From positions 46,058 through 110,057 of the forward strand of contig JAQGIC010000034.1 in assembly GCA_028288725.1 (NCBI GenBank): 64,000 nucleotides of DNA, given 5' to 3'. Under the pieces are notes generated by a model. It worked only from the letters and a program-made list of their open reading frames with translations. It was not told where the DNA came from and ran no database searches. The translations under genes and the position numbers were made by a program. Of the stretch, positions 40,531 to 51,700 are shown in pieces; position 1 is the stretch's first letter; every line of letters starts with the position of its first letter. Source of the DNA: Rhodospirillales bacterium. Its GTDB lineage: Bacteria > Pseudomonadota > Alphaproteobacteria > ATCC43930 > CGMCC-115725.

Positions 40531-41652
40531 TTAAGAACTGAACAGCCCGAACTGGTGAACCAGGTCGTTCCATGTCGCAAACACCATCAGCGTCAGCACG
40601 AGAGCAAGGCCGATGCGGAATCCGTATTCCTGCGCCCGCTGCCCGAGAGGCCGCCCCAACAAAGCCTCAGCGGCATAGAACAGCAGGTGCCCACCGTCAA
40701 GGACGGGGATCGGGAACAGGTTGATAAGACCCAGATTAACCGACAACAGCGCCATGAAATTGATCAGCGGGATGATTCCGCCCTTGGCGACCTCGCCCGA
40801 CATGGTCGCGATCTTGATCGGCCCGCCCAGGTCTTCGGTCGTCCGGGCCCCCGTGATCATCTGACCGACGCCGTCCAGCGTGGTCGTGATCGTGTTCCAG
40901 GTCGACCGACCGGCCTCCCACACGGCGCTTGCCGGATCGAGCCGGGTGAAAACCGCCTGGGTCGTCGCCCGGATACCGAGCTGGCCCAGTCGGTGGTGAT
41001 TGCCGAAGCGATCCTTCTGATCGACCATCTGCGGCGTCACGGTCAGCTTCCGCTCCGCCCCATCGCGCTGGATGGCCAGATCGATCGGCGTCCCGGTGTT
41101 CAGCAGCACGACCTGGACGATGTCTTCGAAGCTGTTGACGGTGCGGCCGTCGATGCTGGTGATCAGATCGCCCTTCTGGATCCCGGCCGCCGCGGCGGCG
41201 CTTTCCGGCATGACCTCGCCGACGCCGGGCGGGGTGACGCCATGGCCGACCGTCATGAACAGGATCGTATAGATGACGATCGTGAACAGGAAATTGGCGC
41301 CCGGCCCCCCGGCGATGATCGCCGCGCGTTGTCCCAGTCGCTTGTGGTGGAACGAGACCGAGCGCTGTTCGGCCGTCATCTCGCCGAGCGTGTCCGACGG
41401 CGACGAGGCCGCGTCGGCATCGCCATACATCTTGACGTAGCCGCCGAGCGGAATCATCGACAGCTTCCAGCGCGTGCCGTGGCGGTCATTGCGGCCGAAC
41501 AATTCCGGGCCGAAGCCGATCGAGAAGGTCTCGACCTTCACTCCGTTGCGCCGGGCGATCAGGTAATGCCCCATCTCGTGCACGAACACGAGAATCGTGA
41601 GCACGACCAGAAACGGCACGATCACGCCAAGGCCGCCGGTCAAAAAGCTCAT
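40531..41652 (-). CDS. rseP: RseP-type intramembrane zinc metalloprotease
   Basis: A 373-residue site-2 protease with HEMGHYLIARRNG near residue 25 (HExxH in the first membrane helix), FSIGFGPELFG, a PDZ domain around 130-215 (GIQKGDLITSIDGRTVNSFED) and the third zinc ligand in PIPVLDGGHLLFY. It cleaves anti-sigma factors and remnant signal peptides. Its place between dxr and bamA is typical. The 167-base gap to dxr holds nothing I can define. Confidence 0.96.
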   Translation of the reverse strand: MSFLTGGLGVIVPFLVVLTILVFVHEMGHYLIARRNGVKVETFSIGFGPELFGRNDRHGTRWKLSMIPLGGYVKMYGDADAASSPSDTLGEMTAEQRSVSFHHKRLGQRAAIIAGGPGANFLFTIVIYTILFMTVGHGVTPPGVGEVMPESAAAAAGIQKGDLITSIDGRTVNSFEDIVQVVLLNTGTPIDLAIQRDGAERKLTVTPQMVDQKDRFGNHHRLGQLGIRATTQAVFTRLDPASAVWEAGRSTWNTITTTLDGVGQMITGARTTEDLGGPIKIATMSGEVAKGGIIPLINFMALLSVNLGLINLFPIPVLDGGHLLFYAAEALLGRPLGQRAQEYGFRIGLALVLTLMVFATWNDLVHQFGLFSS

Positions 41653-41819
41653 CGATCCATTTCCTTCCGTCGAGTCCTGCTGCCTACGAAGCTCAAGGAC
41701 TGCCGTCCAAGCGATGGCGCAACTACGCCATCAAATCAATAAAATGGTGTGTCATCGGCCCGGGCGGATGGAAACAAAGCGTTTCAGTCCGATCCGGGAG
41801 GATCGTATCAATCCGACCC

Positions 41820-43010
41820 TCACGCCGCCGTCCGGGCGAAACCCAGCACCAGCCGCGCGGCAGTCTCGCGCGCCCGTTTGTCAAAATTATGGACATCGTC
41901 CAGCGTATCGATGGGCCCGACCGGGATCGCCGCCAGGGTCTGCTCGACGACCTCGGCGATGTGGAGAAAGCCGATCTTCTCGGCCAGGAACGCGTGGACG
42001 GCGATCTCGTTCGCCGCGTTCAGTACCGTCGGCGCCGATCCGCCGGCCAAGACCGCCTCGCGCACCAGGCGCAGCGCCGGGAACCGCACGGGATCGGGGG
42101 CCTCGAACGTCAAACTGGCGATCGCCGCCAGATCGAGCCGCGGGCTCGGGCTCGGCATGCGCGCCGGCCAGGCGAGCGTATAGGCGATCGGCGTGCGCAT
42201 GTCGGGCGAGCCCAATTGCGCCAGGACCGAGCCGTCGATATAGGCGACCAGGCTATGGATGACCGACTGCGGATGCACGACGATGTCGATCTTCTCCTGC
42301 GGCATCCGGAACAGATGCTTGGCCTCGATCAGTTCCAGGCCTTTGTTCATCATGGTGGCGCTATCGACCGAGATCTTGGCGCCCATCTTCCAGTTCGGAT
42401 GCGCCACCGCCTGGGCCGGGGTCTTCAAGGCCATGGCCGCGCGGTCGAGCGTGCGGAACGGACCGCCGGACGCGGTCAGGATGATCTTCTCGATCCCCTC
42501 GACCCGATCGAAATCGAACACCTGGAAGATGGCATTATGCTCGCTGTCGACCGGCAGCAGCGTGGCGCCGGAGCGGGCGACCTCCTGCATCACCAGGTCG
42601 CCGGCGCAGACCAGCACTTCCTTGTTGGCCAGGGCCACGATGGCGCCGCGGCGGATCGCGGCCAGGGTCGGGGCCAGGCCGGCGGCGCCGACGATTGCCG
42701 CCATGACCCAGTCGGATTTGGCGCTCGCCGCCTCGACCAGCGCCTCGGGGCCGGCGGCGACGCCGATATTCGTGCCGGCCAGCGCTTCCTTGAGCGGGCC
42801 GTAGGCGGCAGGATCGCCGATCGCGACCGAGCGCGCCTTCAATTCGATCGCCTGACGGGCCAAGCCTTGCCAGTCGCTGTTGGCGGTCAGCGCCTCTACC
42901 ACGTAATCGCCGGGATTGCGCCGGATCAGGTCGATCGTGCTGGTTCCGACCGAACCGGTCGAACCGAGGATCGTGATCGACCGAGGGGTCCCGGAGGAGG
43001 CTAACGCCAT
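41820..43010 (-). CDS. dxr: 1-deoxy-D-xylulose 5-phosphate reductoisomerase
   Basis: A 396-residue enzyme with the NADPH motif ITILGSTGSVGTSTIDLI, VDSEHNAIFQ with metal ligands, LTASGGPFR, HPNWKMGAKISVDSATMMNKGLE and HPQSVIHSLV. It makes MEP, upstream of the IspF reaction encoded at the window start. It overlaps cdsA by 10 bases. Confidence 0.97.
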   Translation of the reverse strand: MALASSGTPRSITILGSTGSVGTSTIDLIRRNPGDYVVEALTANSDWQGLARQAIELKARSVAIGDPAAYGPLKEALAGTNIGVAAGPEALVEAASAKSDWVMAAIVGAAGLAPTLAAIRRGAIVALANKEVLVCAGDLVMQEVARSGATLLPVDSEHNAIFQVFDFDRVEGIEKIILTASGGPFRTLDRAAMALKTPAQAVAHPNWKMGAKISVDSATMMNKGLELIEAKHLFRMPQEKIDIVVHPQSVIHSLVAYIDGSVLAQLGSPDMRTPIAYTLAWPARMPSPSPRLDLAAIASLTFEAPDPVRFPALRLVREAVLAGGSAPTVLNAANEIAVHAFLAEKIGFLHIAEVVEQTLAAIPVGPIDTLDDVHNFDKRARETAARLVLGFARTAA

Positions 43011-43849
43011 GTCAAAACACTTCCGCCCGTAACGAGACTAAGAACAACGACCGCGACAACCACCGCCAACATGCCGTCCAACCGATCGAGCAGACCGCCG
43101 TGGCCGGGAATGAGGTTGCCCGAATCCTTGACGCCAAATCGCCGTTTGGCAAAGGATTCCGCCATATCGCCGATTTGCTCCACGATGGCAAGCATGCCGC
43201 TCAACAGCGCAATCTGCCAGATTCTGTCCGAACCGACGATCAGTGCCGTTGCCAGACCCACCAGGATCGCCGCCAGCATGCCGCCGATCAGGCCGGCCCA
43301 GGTCTTCTTGGGGCTGATGCGCGGCGCCAGTTTGGGTCCGCCGATCGTCTTGCCCGCGACATAGGCGGCCGTATCGATCGCCCAGACCACGGCCAGCAAC
43401 CAGAACACCGTAGCTGCCCCCCCGTCCGGATCGGCCCTGAGCCAGACGAAGCCGATGCAGGGCGCGATGATCCAGGCGAGCCCGGCGGCGGTCCAGATCG
43501 GCGCGGCATTGCGCGATCCGACCAACCGATGCTGCAGGACGATACCGGCGGCAGCGGCCAGAAGGCCGCACCAGGCGGCGACATAGGCGCCGATCAGCAC
43601 GGAAATTGCCGCGATTCCGGCGAGCAGGAGACTGTCGGTCAGGCCGGTCGTCCGGCCGACGAGCCGGCCCCACTCCCAGGCCATGACCGCCGCCGCGAGC
43701 GCCGCCAGACCCACGATCCCGGGGCCGCCATACCAGACGCTGGCCAGCGCCACCGGGACCAGTACGAGGGCCGAGGCGATGCGGGCGCCCAGCGCGCTCC
43801 CGCTAGCGGGAGGTGCCGGCGGAGGCGCCGAAGCGGCGTTCTCTACCAT
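43001..43849 (-). CDS. cdsA: Phosphatidate cytidylyltransferase
   Basis: A 282-residue membrane protein with about seven hydrophobic segments and the family signature near the C-terminus: [18 protein letters not shown] followed by LDRLDGML, which binds CTP and metal, and [14 protein letters not shown]. It makes CDP-diacylglycerol. MVENAAS at 43849 is chosen; translation begins 47 bases inside the uppS gene end, an unusually long overlap. Longer frames have no conserved sequence. Confidence 0.93.
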   Translation of the reverse strand: MVENAASAPPPAPPASGSALGARIASALVLVPVALASVWYGGPGIVGLAALAAAVMAWEWGRLVGRTTGLTDSLLLAGIAAISVLIGAYVAAWCGLLAAAAGIVLQHRLVGSRNAAPIWTAAGLAWIIAPCIGFVWLRADPDGGAATVFWLLAVVWAIDTAAYVAGKTIGGPKLAPRISPKKTWAGLIGGMLAAILVGLATALIVGSDRIWQIALLSGMLAIVEQIGDMAESFAKRRFGVKDSGNLIPGHGGLLDRLDGMLAVVVAVVVLSLVTGGSVLTWR

Positions 43850-44543
43850 GGTATTCCCGAATGGCGCTCTCGAGGTCGTCCCGCGAGAAGTCCGGCCAAT
43901 GTTTGTCGATAAATACCAGCTCGGCATAGGCGCATTGCCACAGCAGGAAATTGCTGATGCGCTTTTCGCCGCTGGTCCGGATCAGCAGATCCGGGTCGGG
44001 CATGTCGCAGGTAAAGAGATGGCGCGCGACCGTCTCCTCGTCAATCTCGGCCGGATCGAGCGTGCCGGTCTTGACCGCCTCAGCGATGCATTTGGCGGCA
44101 TAGGCGATCTCGTCGCGCCCGCCATAGGACAGTGCCAGCGTCAGCGTCAGCGTATGATTGCCCTCGGTCAGCCGCTCGCCATTGTCGATCAGCGCATTGA
44201 TGTCGTCCGACAGCCGCGTGCGCTGGCCGATGATGCGCAGCCGCACGCCCTCGCGATGCAATTCTGCGATCTCGCTGCGCAGGTAGAGGCGCAGCAGCCC
44301 CATCAGATCCTTGACCTCGGCCTCCGGGCGCCGCCAATTCTCCGACGAGAATCCATAGAGCGTCAGGTATTTGACGCCGAGCGTCTGGGCCGCCTTGACC
44401 GCGCCGCGTACGGCTTCGACGCCGCGCTTGTGGCCGACGAGACGAGGCATGCCGCGGGCCTTCGCCCAGCGACCATTGCCGTCCATGATGATGGCCACAT
44501 GCACCGGAGGCGCTGGCGGCTGGGGCAGCCCGTCCATGGGCAT
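43803..44543 (-). CDS. uppS: Undecaprenyl diphosphate synthase (isoprenyl transferase)
   Basis: A 246-residue cis-prenyltransferase with [17 protein letters not shown] at the N-terminus (catalytic Asp), [23 protein letters not shown] and [19 protein letters not shown]. It builds the C55 carrier for peptidoglycan and O-antigen. Its start overlaps the frr stop as ATGA; a second ATG two codons later is possible. Confidence 0.96.
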   Translation of the reverse strand: MPMDGLPQPPAPPVHVAIIMDGNGRWAKARGMPRLVGHKRGVEAVRGAVKAAQTLGVKYLTLYGFSSENWRRPEAEVKDLMGLLRLYLRSEIAELHREGVRLRIIGQRTRLSDDINALIDNGERLTEGNHTLTLTLALSYGGRDEIAYAAKCIAEAVKTGTLDPAEIDEETVARHLFTCDMPDPDLLIRTSGEKRISNFLLWQCAYAELVFIDKHWPDFSRDDLESAIREYHGRERRFGASAGTSR

Positions 44544-45106
44544 CAGACCTGCGAGATCTCTTTTTCCTTTTGGGCGAAGGCGTCGTCGACCTTCTTGATC
44601 GTATCGTCGGTCAGCGCCTGAATGTCTGCCTGGATCTTACGCTGTTCGTCCTGACTGATCTCGCCATCCTTTTCGAGCTTTTTTAGGGCATCGATGCCGT
44701 CGCGCCGCACGTTGCGAACCGAGACCTTGGCCTGTTCGGTGTATTTGGCGGCGATCTTGACCAGCTCGCGCCGGCGTTCCTCGTTCAAATCGGGGATCGG
44801 CACGCGAATCGAGCCGCCATCGGCCTGCGGATTGAGCCCCAGACCCGCATCGCGGATGGCCTTCTCGACCGGCTTCAACAACCCCTTGTCCCAGACCTGG
44901 ACCATCAGCATGCGCGGTTCCGGCACGCTGACGGTGCCGCACTGGTTGAGCGGCATCGAGCTGCCATAAGCATCGACCATCACCGGGTCGAGCAGGCTGG
45001 CCGATGCGCGGCCGGTCCTGAGGCCCGCGAATTCCTTGCGGAGAGCCTCGATCGCGCCATCCATGCGCCGCTTCAAATCCTTGGTCAAACCGTCGGCCAC
45101 GATCAA
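44543..45106 (-). CDS. frr: Ribosome recycling factor
   Basis: A 187-residue protein of standard length with [53 protein letters not shown] and the C-terminal helix pair. With EF-G it splits post-termination ribosomes. The start is TTG at 45106, overlapping the pyrH TGA as TTGA; GTG at 45100 is the alternative. Confidence 0.96.
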   Translation of the reverse strand: MIVADGLTKDLKRRMDGAIEALRKEFAGLRTGRASASLLDPVMVDAYGSSMPLNQCGTVSVPEPRMLMVQVWDKGLLKPVEKAIRDAGLGLNPQADGGSIRVPIPDLNEERRRELVKIAAKYTEQAKVSVRNVRRDGIDALKKLEKDGEISQDEQRKIQADIQALTDDTIKKVDDAFAQKEKEISQV

Positions 45107-45831
45107 CCCTCTGCGTCCGTAATAATCGTCGAAAGCCCTCGGCCGTTCACGACATCGGCGAAGCCGCCGGGCTTGAACAGCGAGAACACCAAAATAGGAA
45201 TGTTGCTCTCGCGTGCCAAGGAAATCGCGGAAGCGTCCATCACCTTGAGATCGTTCGCCAGCACGTCCATGTAGGACAGCCGATCGTATCGCTTGGCATC
45301 CGGCTTGAGCTTGGGATCGGCATCATAGACGCCATCGACCTTCGTCGCCTTCAAGAGCGCATCGCAGCCCATTTCGGACGCGCGCAGGGCCGCGGCCGTA
45401 TCGGTGGTGAAGAACGGGTTGCCGGTGCCGGCGGCGAAGATCACCACCCGGCCCTTTTCCATGTGCCGGATCGCCCGGCGGCGGATATAGGGCTCGCACA
45501 CCGACTGCATCGAGATGGCGGACTGGACGCGGGTCATGACGCCGGCGCGCTCGAGGGCCGACTGCATGGCGAGCGAATTGATCACGGTGGCCATCATGCC
45601 CATGTAGTCGGCGCTGGCGCGTTCCATGCCGGAAGCGGCGCCGGAGACGCCGCGGAAGATATTGCCGCCACCGATCACCATGCAGACCTGGACGCCGAGC
45701 GCCAGCACGCCCTTTACCTCTTCGGCGATGCGGTTGACGATGGTCGAATCCAGCCCGAACTCGCGGTCGCCCATCAGGGCTTCGCCCGAGAGCTTCAGAA
45801 GGACGCGACGATAGACGGGTTCGGAGGACAT
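45103..45831 (-). CDS. pyrH: Uridylate kinase
   Basis: A 242-residue amino-acid-kinase-fold UMP kinase with [44 protein letters not shown] and [14 protein letters not shown]. It phosphorylates UMP to UDP, upstream of Pyr[10 protein letters not shown] at 45831 is chosen; the long upstream frame is non-conserved. The 189 bases to tsf contain a strong hairpin. Confidence 0.96.
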   Translation of the reverse strand: MSSEPVYRRVLLKLSGEALMGDREFGLDSTIVNRIAEEVKGVLALGVQVCMVIGGGNIFRGVSGAASGMERASADYMGMMATVINSLAMQSALERAGVMTRVQSAISMQSVCEPYIRRRAIRHMEKGRVVIFAAGTGNPFFTTDTAAALRASEMGCDALLKATKVDGVYDADPKLKPDAKRYDRLSYMDVLANDLKVMDASAISLARESNIPILVFSLFKPGGFADVVNGRGLSTIITDAEG

Positions 45832-45972
45832 GGGCTCGCGGTCTTCTTCTGGAGCGGCAGGGCTGCTCCTTGTGGTGATACTGCGCCAGAGCCGCCGACG
45901 CAAACGTCTAGCGCCTGATCCAGTGGTCGCCGATCCGGTCGCGAGGCCCGGGACGGCGAGCAATATACGCGG

Positions 45973-46016
45973 ACAGGGAACGGGGCGAAGGCAAATGCCC
46001 CGCCCCGTTGCCCTGT
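45973..46016 (-). terminator. Strong hairpin between tsf and pyrH
   Basis: Arms ACAGGG-AACGGGGCG (45973-45987) and CGCCCCGTT-G-CCCTGT (46001-46016) pair over 15 bases with one bulged G, and an inner GGC/GCC pairing is possible. It starts 5 bases after the tsf stop. With no T-tract it may only partly terminate, separating the rpsB-tsf output from pyrH onward. Confidence 0.6.
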
Positions 46017-46020
46017 TGGA

Positions 46021-46947
46021 TCAGCCCTTCAGCGTCGCCGCAACCTCGGCCGCGAAATCCTGCGTTTCCTTCTCGATGCCGTCGCCCAGCACGAAGCGGG
46101 AGAAGCCGACCAGCTTGATCGGCTTGCCGGCGGCCTTGCCGGCGTTCTCGACGACCTTGGCGATCTTGGTCTCGCCGTCGATGACATAGACCTGCTCGAG
46201 CAGCACGACCTCTTCGTAATACTTGCGCACCCGGCCCTCGACCATCTTCTCGATGATCGCTTCCGGCTTGCCGCTGGCGCGCGCCTGTTCCTTCAGGACC
46301 TCGCGCTCGCGCTCCAGGGAGGCGCTGTCGACCGACGACACGTCGAGGAACAGCGGCGAGGCGGCGGCGACATGCATGGCGAGCTGACGGCCGAGCGCAT
46401 TCAGCGTGGCGGCATCGGCCGCCGACTCGAGGGCGACCAGCACGCCGATCTTGCCCAGGCCCGGAACGAGCTGGTTGTGCACATAGCCGACCACGACGCC
46501 TTCGGACACTTCCAGGCGCGCGATGCGGCGCAGGTTCATGTTCTCGCCGATGGTGGCGACGAGATGGGTCAGATGCGCCTCGACCGTATTGTCGAACGCC
46601 GGGACATGGGCCTGCTTGATGGCGCCGATATCGTCGCCATGCTTGACGGCGAGCTGGGTAACGCCGGTCACCAGCTGCTGGAACTTGTCGTTGCGCGCGA
46701 CGAAGTCGGTCTCGGCATTCACTTCGACCAAGACGCCGACCTTGCCGTCGGTCGCCACGCCGATCAGGCCCTCGGCGGCAACGCGCCCGGCCTTCTTGGC
46801 GGCGGCCGCGAGGCCCTTCTTGCGCAGCCAGTCGATCGCCTGCTCGACGTCGCCCGAGACTTCGCCCAGAGCGCGCTTGCAATCCATCATGCCCGCGCCC
46901 GTCTTCTCGCGCAGCTCTTTGACCAAAGCGGCGGTGATCTCTGCCAT
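46021..46947 (-). CDS. tsf: Elongation factor Ts
   Basis: A 308-residue protein starting [19 protein letters not shown], with the signature [20 protein letters not shown] and [16 protein letters not shown]. It recycles GDP-bound EF-Tu. It follows rpsB by 143 bases; a ribosome-site-like AGGAG lies just upstream of the chosen ATG. Confidence 0.97.
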   Translation of the reverse strand: MAEITAALVKELREKTGAGMMDCKRALGEVSGDVEQAIDWLRKKGLAAAAKKAGRVAAEGLIGVATDGKVGVLVEVNAETDFVARNDKFQQLVTGVTQLAVKHGDDIGAIKQAHVPAFDNTVEAHLTHLVATIGENMNLRRIARLEVSEGVVVGYVHNQLVPGLGKIGVLVALESAADAATLNALGRQLAMHVAAASPLFLDVSSVDSASLEREREVLKEQARASGKPEAIIEKMVEGRVRKYYEEVVLLEQVYVIDGETKIAKVVENAGKAAGKPIKLVGFSRFVLGDGIEKETQDFAAEVAATLKG

Positions 46948-47034
46948 CGCTGTTCTCCTAGGAATTCGTCTGGTAACGGGTGCGGCCGGAACCCTTGGCT
47001 CCGCGGCCACGAAAATTTCCGCTCATTAAAGCGG

Positions 47035-47064
47035 CGCGTCGGCCACCTTCCGGCGACCGACGCG
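47035..47064 (-). terminator. Hairpin between rpsB and tsf
   Basis: CGCGTCGG (47035-47042) pairs with CCGACGCG (47057-47064) around a 14-base loop, 26 bases after the rpsB stop. It could be an attenuator that sets the S2 to EF-Ts ratio. Confidence 0.45.
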
Positions 47065-47090
47065 TTTCACTTCACGTTCACGACGGGCGT

Positions 47091-47942
47091 TCAGGCGCCC
47101 GGCTGGACTTCCGGCTCGCCCTCGACCGGCGCGGCGACCTCGACGGGCGCGACGGCCTCGGCCTCGGCTGCAGCGGCCTCGACGACTTCCTCGTCGCCCG
47201 GCAGCTCTTCGGCGACGTCCTCGGCTTCGCCGACATCGACGCCCGACGCCATCAGTTCGGCCTGGATGCCCGAGAGCACCGAGCTGGAGACCAGGTCGCA
47301 GTAGAGGTTGATCGCGCGCATCGCGTCGTCGTTGCCCGGAATCGGGAACGCGATGTGGTCGGGCGAGGAATTGCTGTCGATCACGGCGATGACCGGGATG
47401 TTCAGCTTGGTCGCTTCCTCGATCGCGATCTTTTCCTTGTTGGTATCGATCACGAAGATGAGGTCCGGCAGACCGCCCATTTCCTTGATGCCGCCCAGCG
47501 CGCGCTCGAGCTTGTCGCGGTCGCGGGTCAGCTCCAGAAGCTCGCGCTTGGTGATGCCGGCGATCGGGTTCGAGATCTTCTCATCGAGTTCGCGCAGGCG
47601 CTTGATCGAGAGCGAGATGGTCTTGAAGTTCGTGAGCATGCCGCCGAGCCAGCGGTGGTTCACGAAATACTGGCCGCAACGACGGGCGGCGGCGGCGATC
47701 GGCTCCTGCGCCTGGCGCTTGGTGCCGACGAACAGCACGCGACCGCCGCTGGCGGTGGTCTGGCGAACCGCTTCGAGGGCACGGGCCAACAGGGGGACCG
47801 TCTGCTCGAGATCGATCACATGCACGCCGTTGCGCACGCCGAACAGATACGGCTGCATCTTCGGGTTCCAACGGCGGGTGTGATGGCCGAAATGAACGCC
47901 AGCTTCGAGGAGCTGACGCATAGTGAAGCTCGGAATCGTCAT
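47091..47942 (-). CDS. rpsB: 30S ribosomal protein S2
   Basis: A 283-residue S2 with [47 protein letters not shown] and [14 protein letters not shown]. The C-terminal 45 residues form an acidic Ala/Glu/Val extension ([20 protein letters not shown]) beyond the E. coli length, common in alphaproteobacteria. [10 protein letters not shown] at 47942 is chosen over upstream extensions. Confidence 0.97.
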   Translation of the reverse strand: MTIPSFTMRQLLEAGVHFGHHTRRWNPKMQPYLFGVRNGVHVIDLEQTVPLLARALEAVRQTTASGGRVLFVGTKRQAQEPIAAAARRCGQYFVNHRWLGGMLTNFKTISLSIKRLRELDEKISNPIAGITKRELLELTRDRDKLERALGGIKEMGGLPDLIFVIDTNKEKIAIEEATKLNIPVIAVIDSNSSPDHIAFPIPGNDDAMRAINLYCDLVSSSVLSGIQAELMASGVDVGEAEDVAEELPGDEEVVEAAAAEAEAVAPVEVAAPVEGEPEVQPGA

Positions 47943-48076
47943 GGTGTCTGCTAGACCCTTATTTTCCGGTTGAGCCACCGCGGGAGAACCCCCTAAGGGG
48001 ACCGGAGCCAGGCACGATGCGAACCTTATCGGTTCGACCGCACGGCAAACCCGCGTGAGTTTTTGCGACAATCGCG
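47943..48076 (-). promoter_or_regulatory. rpsB 5' leader with two hairpins
   Basis: If transcription starts from the promoter at 48083-48111, the rpsB mRNA has a leader of about 134 bases. It contains a hairpin with arms CGAACC (48020-48025) and GGTTCG (48031-48036) and another with arms CCCC (47990-47993) and GGGG (47997-48000). Control by S2 binding to its own leader is known in other proteobacteria; for this sequence it is inference. Confidence 0.4.
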
Positions 48077-48082
48077 GCCGAG

Positions 48083-48111
48083 GTGATAGGCCCGGATGCT
48101 CAAATTTGCAA
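48083..48111 (-). promoter_or_regulatory. Candidate promoter for the rpsB run
   Basis: On the reverse strand TTGCAA (48111-48106) and TATCAC (48088-48083) are 17 bases apart, each four of six to consensus, in an AT-richer patch downstream of the PCuAC-like gene. It would drive rpsB and the long run behind it. Confidence 0.45.
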
Positions 48112-48168
48112 GGAAAACCGGGCGGCGTTTTCTTGGATCAGCTCTGCACGGACGGAATTCGGCGCCTG

Positions 48169-48660
48169 CTAATCGAGCTTGACGCCTTTCGGTACCGCCG
48201 GCATCCCGGCGTCGGGCGGCAATTCCAGCAGCCTGACGATCACGTCGCGAGTGCCCGCTTTGGCGAAGCGCAGCGTCACCGGAAAGCTGTCGCCCACCTT
48301 CAGCTTCTGTTTCACGCCGCGCAGGATCAGATGCGCCTCGCCCGGCTGCAGGACGGTCGGCGCGTGGTTTTCCAGCTCCAACGCCATGACCGGCTCCAGG
48401 CTTTCGCCCCGCCCCTTGGGCAGCGGCGCCAGCAGATCGATCTTGCCGGCGATCGGCGACGAGGCGCCGACCAGCAGGTCGGCCACGCCCTTGCCCAGGC
48501 TGATGGTCATATAGACGAACACCACATGCGAGCGGGTGCTGCGGCTGGCCCAAGCCCCATCGATCGCGACCGGATCGGTCGCTGCGGCGGCACCCGTGGC
48601 CGACAGCAGCAGAGCTACGGCGGCGCAACGGCGCGTCCATTTCAAAAGCACACCCACCAT
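48169..48660 (-). CDS. PCuAC-family periplasmic protein lacking canonical copper ligands
   Basis: A 163-residue exported protein (signal peptide to about residue 27, ATGAAAA). The fold is that of PCuAC copper chaperones: FVYMTISLGKG near 48, ADLLVGASSPIAGKIDL near 60-76, LEPVMALELE, LQPGEAHLILRGVKQKL and DSFPVTLRFAKAG. The ligand positions differ from the family: where an ELHEH-type histidine is expected the protein reads DLLAPL, and the HxM motif is HLI at 110-112. It is thus PCuAC-like in fold but may not bind copper in the usual way. It sits between dnaE and rpsB, same strand. Confidence 0.82.
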   Translation of the reverse strand: MVGVLLKWTRRCAAVALLLSATGAAAATDPVAIDGAWASRSTRSHVVFVYMTISLGKGVADLLVGASSPIAGKIDLLAPLPKGRGESLEPVMALELENHAPTVLQPGEAHLILRGVKQKLKVGDSFPVTLRFAKAGTRDVIVRLLELPPDAGMPAVPKGVKLD

Positions 48661-48710
48661 TCCGCAGTCCCGGCCCCTCGGTCACAAATTATTTCGGCCG
48701 AACCCGAGTA

Positions 48711-51700
48711 TCAGAAATCACTGACATCGGCCACACCCGGAATCGCCTTGACCGACGCGCGGGTCTGTCCGCCGATCGGGAAGAAGCCCGGCAGGGTTAG
48801 TTCGACCTCGCGCCGATCGGCCGGCACCACCAGCCGGACGCGCCCGGTCTTGCCCTTGCCGGCATCGCGCAGGAAGACGGCTTTCATCGCGTCGATCGCC
48901 TTCGGATCCTGCAGCACGACGCGCAGACCGGCCGAGGACGCCGCGGCGGCATTGTCGAGCGTATCGATCGCCTGGCCATTCAGCCGCACATTGTCTTCTT
49001 CCAGCTTGGCATCGCAGGTGATCAGCAGCGGCTGGCCGCTGTCGAGCAGCGGCCGCGCCTGGGCCAGGATCTCGGAAAACAGCATCACCTCGAACATGCC
49101 GGTCAGATCCGACATGCCGACGAAGGCGAAGCGGTTGCCCTTGGCCGACGTCCGCTCCTTGCGGGCGCCGACGATGCCGGCCAGGCGCACCCTGCCCGGC
49201 TTCCCGCTTTGCAGATGGGCGACCAGCTTGCCCGACGGCACGACGCCCAGACGCTTCAGCGCCGTCTCGTACGGGTCGAGCGGATGGGCCGACAGGTAGA
49301 AGCCGATCGCCTCGAACTCTTGGCTCAACCGGTCCATGCTCGGCCATTCGGCGACCGGCGGCAGCGGCGGCTTCTTCAGCGTGACGCCGCCGGCCCCGCC
49401 GAAGAAGCCCAACTGGCTGGTCGACCGCTCCTCGGCCGCCGCGGCGGCCTGGCGCATGATCACCTCGGCCGAAGCGAAGCTCTGCGCCCGGTTCGCATTC
49501 AACTGATCGAACGCGCCGGCCTTGGCCAGATTCTCGAACTGCCGCTTATTGAACTGCCTGGAATCGAGCCGTTCGGCGAAGTCGAACAGATCCTTGAACG
49601 GGCCTTTTCGCGTGCGCTCGGCCACGATCTCGGTCATTGCCTGGGCACCGACGCCCTTGACCGCGGCGAGCGCATAGCGGATCGCCGCGTCTTCGCCGGT
49701 GCCCTCGACCGAAAACTCGACCTGAGAGCGGTTGATGTCCGGCGGCAGCAGTTTGACGCCCATGCGCTGCAGTTCCTGGCGGAACACGTTCAGCTTGTCG
49801 GTGTTGCCGAGGTCGAGCGTCATCGACGCCGCCATCAGTTCGACCGGATGGTTCGCCTTCAGATAGGCCGTCTGATAGGCGATCAGCGCATAAGGCGCCG
49901 CATGGCCCTTGTTGAAGCCGTAGCCGGCGAATTTCGCCATCTTATCGAAGATAAGTTCGGCGGTCGCGGTGTCGACGCCGTTCTTGGCGGCGCCGTCCTG
50001 GAACAGCTTGCGCTGCGCATCCATCTCGGCCTTGATCTTCTTGCCCATGGCCCGGCGCAGGAGATCGGCGCCGCCCAGCGTATAGCCGCCCAGCACCTGG
50101 GCGATCTGCATGACCTGTTCCTGATAGGTCATGACGCCATAGGTCTCTTCCAGGATGTGCTGGATCGCCGGATGCATGTAGTCGGCCGGCTGCAGGCCGT
50201 GCTTGACCGCGATATATTCGGGAATCGAGTCCATCGGTCCCGGCCGGTAGAGCGACACGACCGCGATCAGATCCTCGAACTTGTTCGGCCGCAGCTTCTT
50301 CAAAAGGTCGCGCATGCCGGCGCCTTCGAACTGGAACACGCCGACCGTCTCGCCGCGGGTCAGCATCTCGAACGTGCCCTGATCGTCGAGCGGCATGGTC
50401 AGCACTTCGAGCGGCGTGCCGCGCTGGTTGACCAGCTGCACCGCCCGGTCGATCACGGTCAGCGTCTTCAGACCGAGAAAGTCGAACTTAACGAGGCCCG
50501 CGTCCTCGACATATTTCATGTTGAACTGCGTGACCGGCATGTCCGAGCGCGGGTCGCGGTAGAGCGCCAGCAGCTTGTTCAGCGGCCGGTCGCCGATCAC
50601 CACGCCGGCGGCATGGGTCGACGCGTGGCGATAGAGCCCTTCCAAACGGATGGCGAGGCTGATCAGACGGCCGACCGCCTCGTCGCCGTCGCGCATGGCG
50701 CGCAATTGCTCGTCGCCGTCGAGCGCCTGCTGCAGGGTGACCGGGGCCGCCGGATTGTTCGGCACCAGCTTGCTGATTTTGTCGATCTGGCCATAGGGCA
50801 TCTGCAGCACGCGGCCGACGTCGCGCAGCACGGCGCGGGCCTGCAGCTTACCGAAGGTGATGATCTGGGCGACCCGGTCGCGGCCGTATTTCTGCTGGAC
50901 GTAGCGGATGACCTCGTCGCGCCGATCCTGGCAGAAATCCACGTCGAAATCGGGCATCGAGACGCGTTCGGGATTGAGGAAGCGCTCGAAGAACAGGCCG
51001 AACTTTATCGGGTCGATGTCGGTGATGGTCAGCGCCCAGGCGACGACCGAGCTGGCACCCGAGCCGCGGCCCGGCCCGACCGGAATGCCCTGGCGTTTGC
51101 CCCATTGAATGAAGTCGGCGACGATCAGGAAGTAGCCGGGATAGCCCATCGTCTCGATGACGCCCAGCTCGTAATCCAGCCGGTCCCGGTATTTCTTCTC
51201 GATCGCGGCCCGGTCGGCGTCCGGCGGCTGCACCGGGAAGACCTGCAGATTGAGCCGGTCGGTCAGGCCCTCATGCGACATGGCGCGCAGTTCGGCCACT
51301 TCGCCGCGACCCGACTCGGTCGGGAACGGCGGCAGGATCGGCTTGATCTTCTTGACCCAGAAGCTGCAGCGCCGGGCGATGACCAGCGTGTTGTCGCAGG
51401 CCTCGGGCAGATCGACGAACAGCTGGCGCATCTCCGCCGCCGACTTGAAATGATGTTCCGGCGTCAGTCGACGGCGCTCGGTCACATTGACCGTGACGCC
51501 CTCGGCGATACACAGCAGCACGTCGTGCGCCTCGTAGAAATCGCGCTGGGCGAAGAACACATTGTTGGTCGCGACCAGCGGAATGTCCTGGGCATAGGCC
51601 AGATCGACCAGCGCGCCCTCGATCCGGTCCTCCTCGGGCATGCCATGCCGCATCAGCTCGACATAAAGCCGGTTCGGGAACATCCGGGCGAGGCGTTCCA

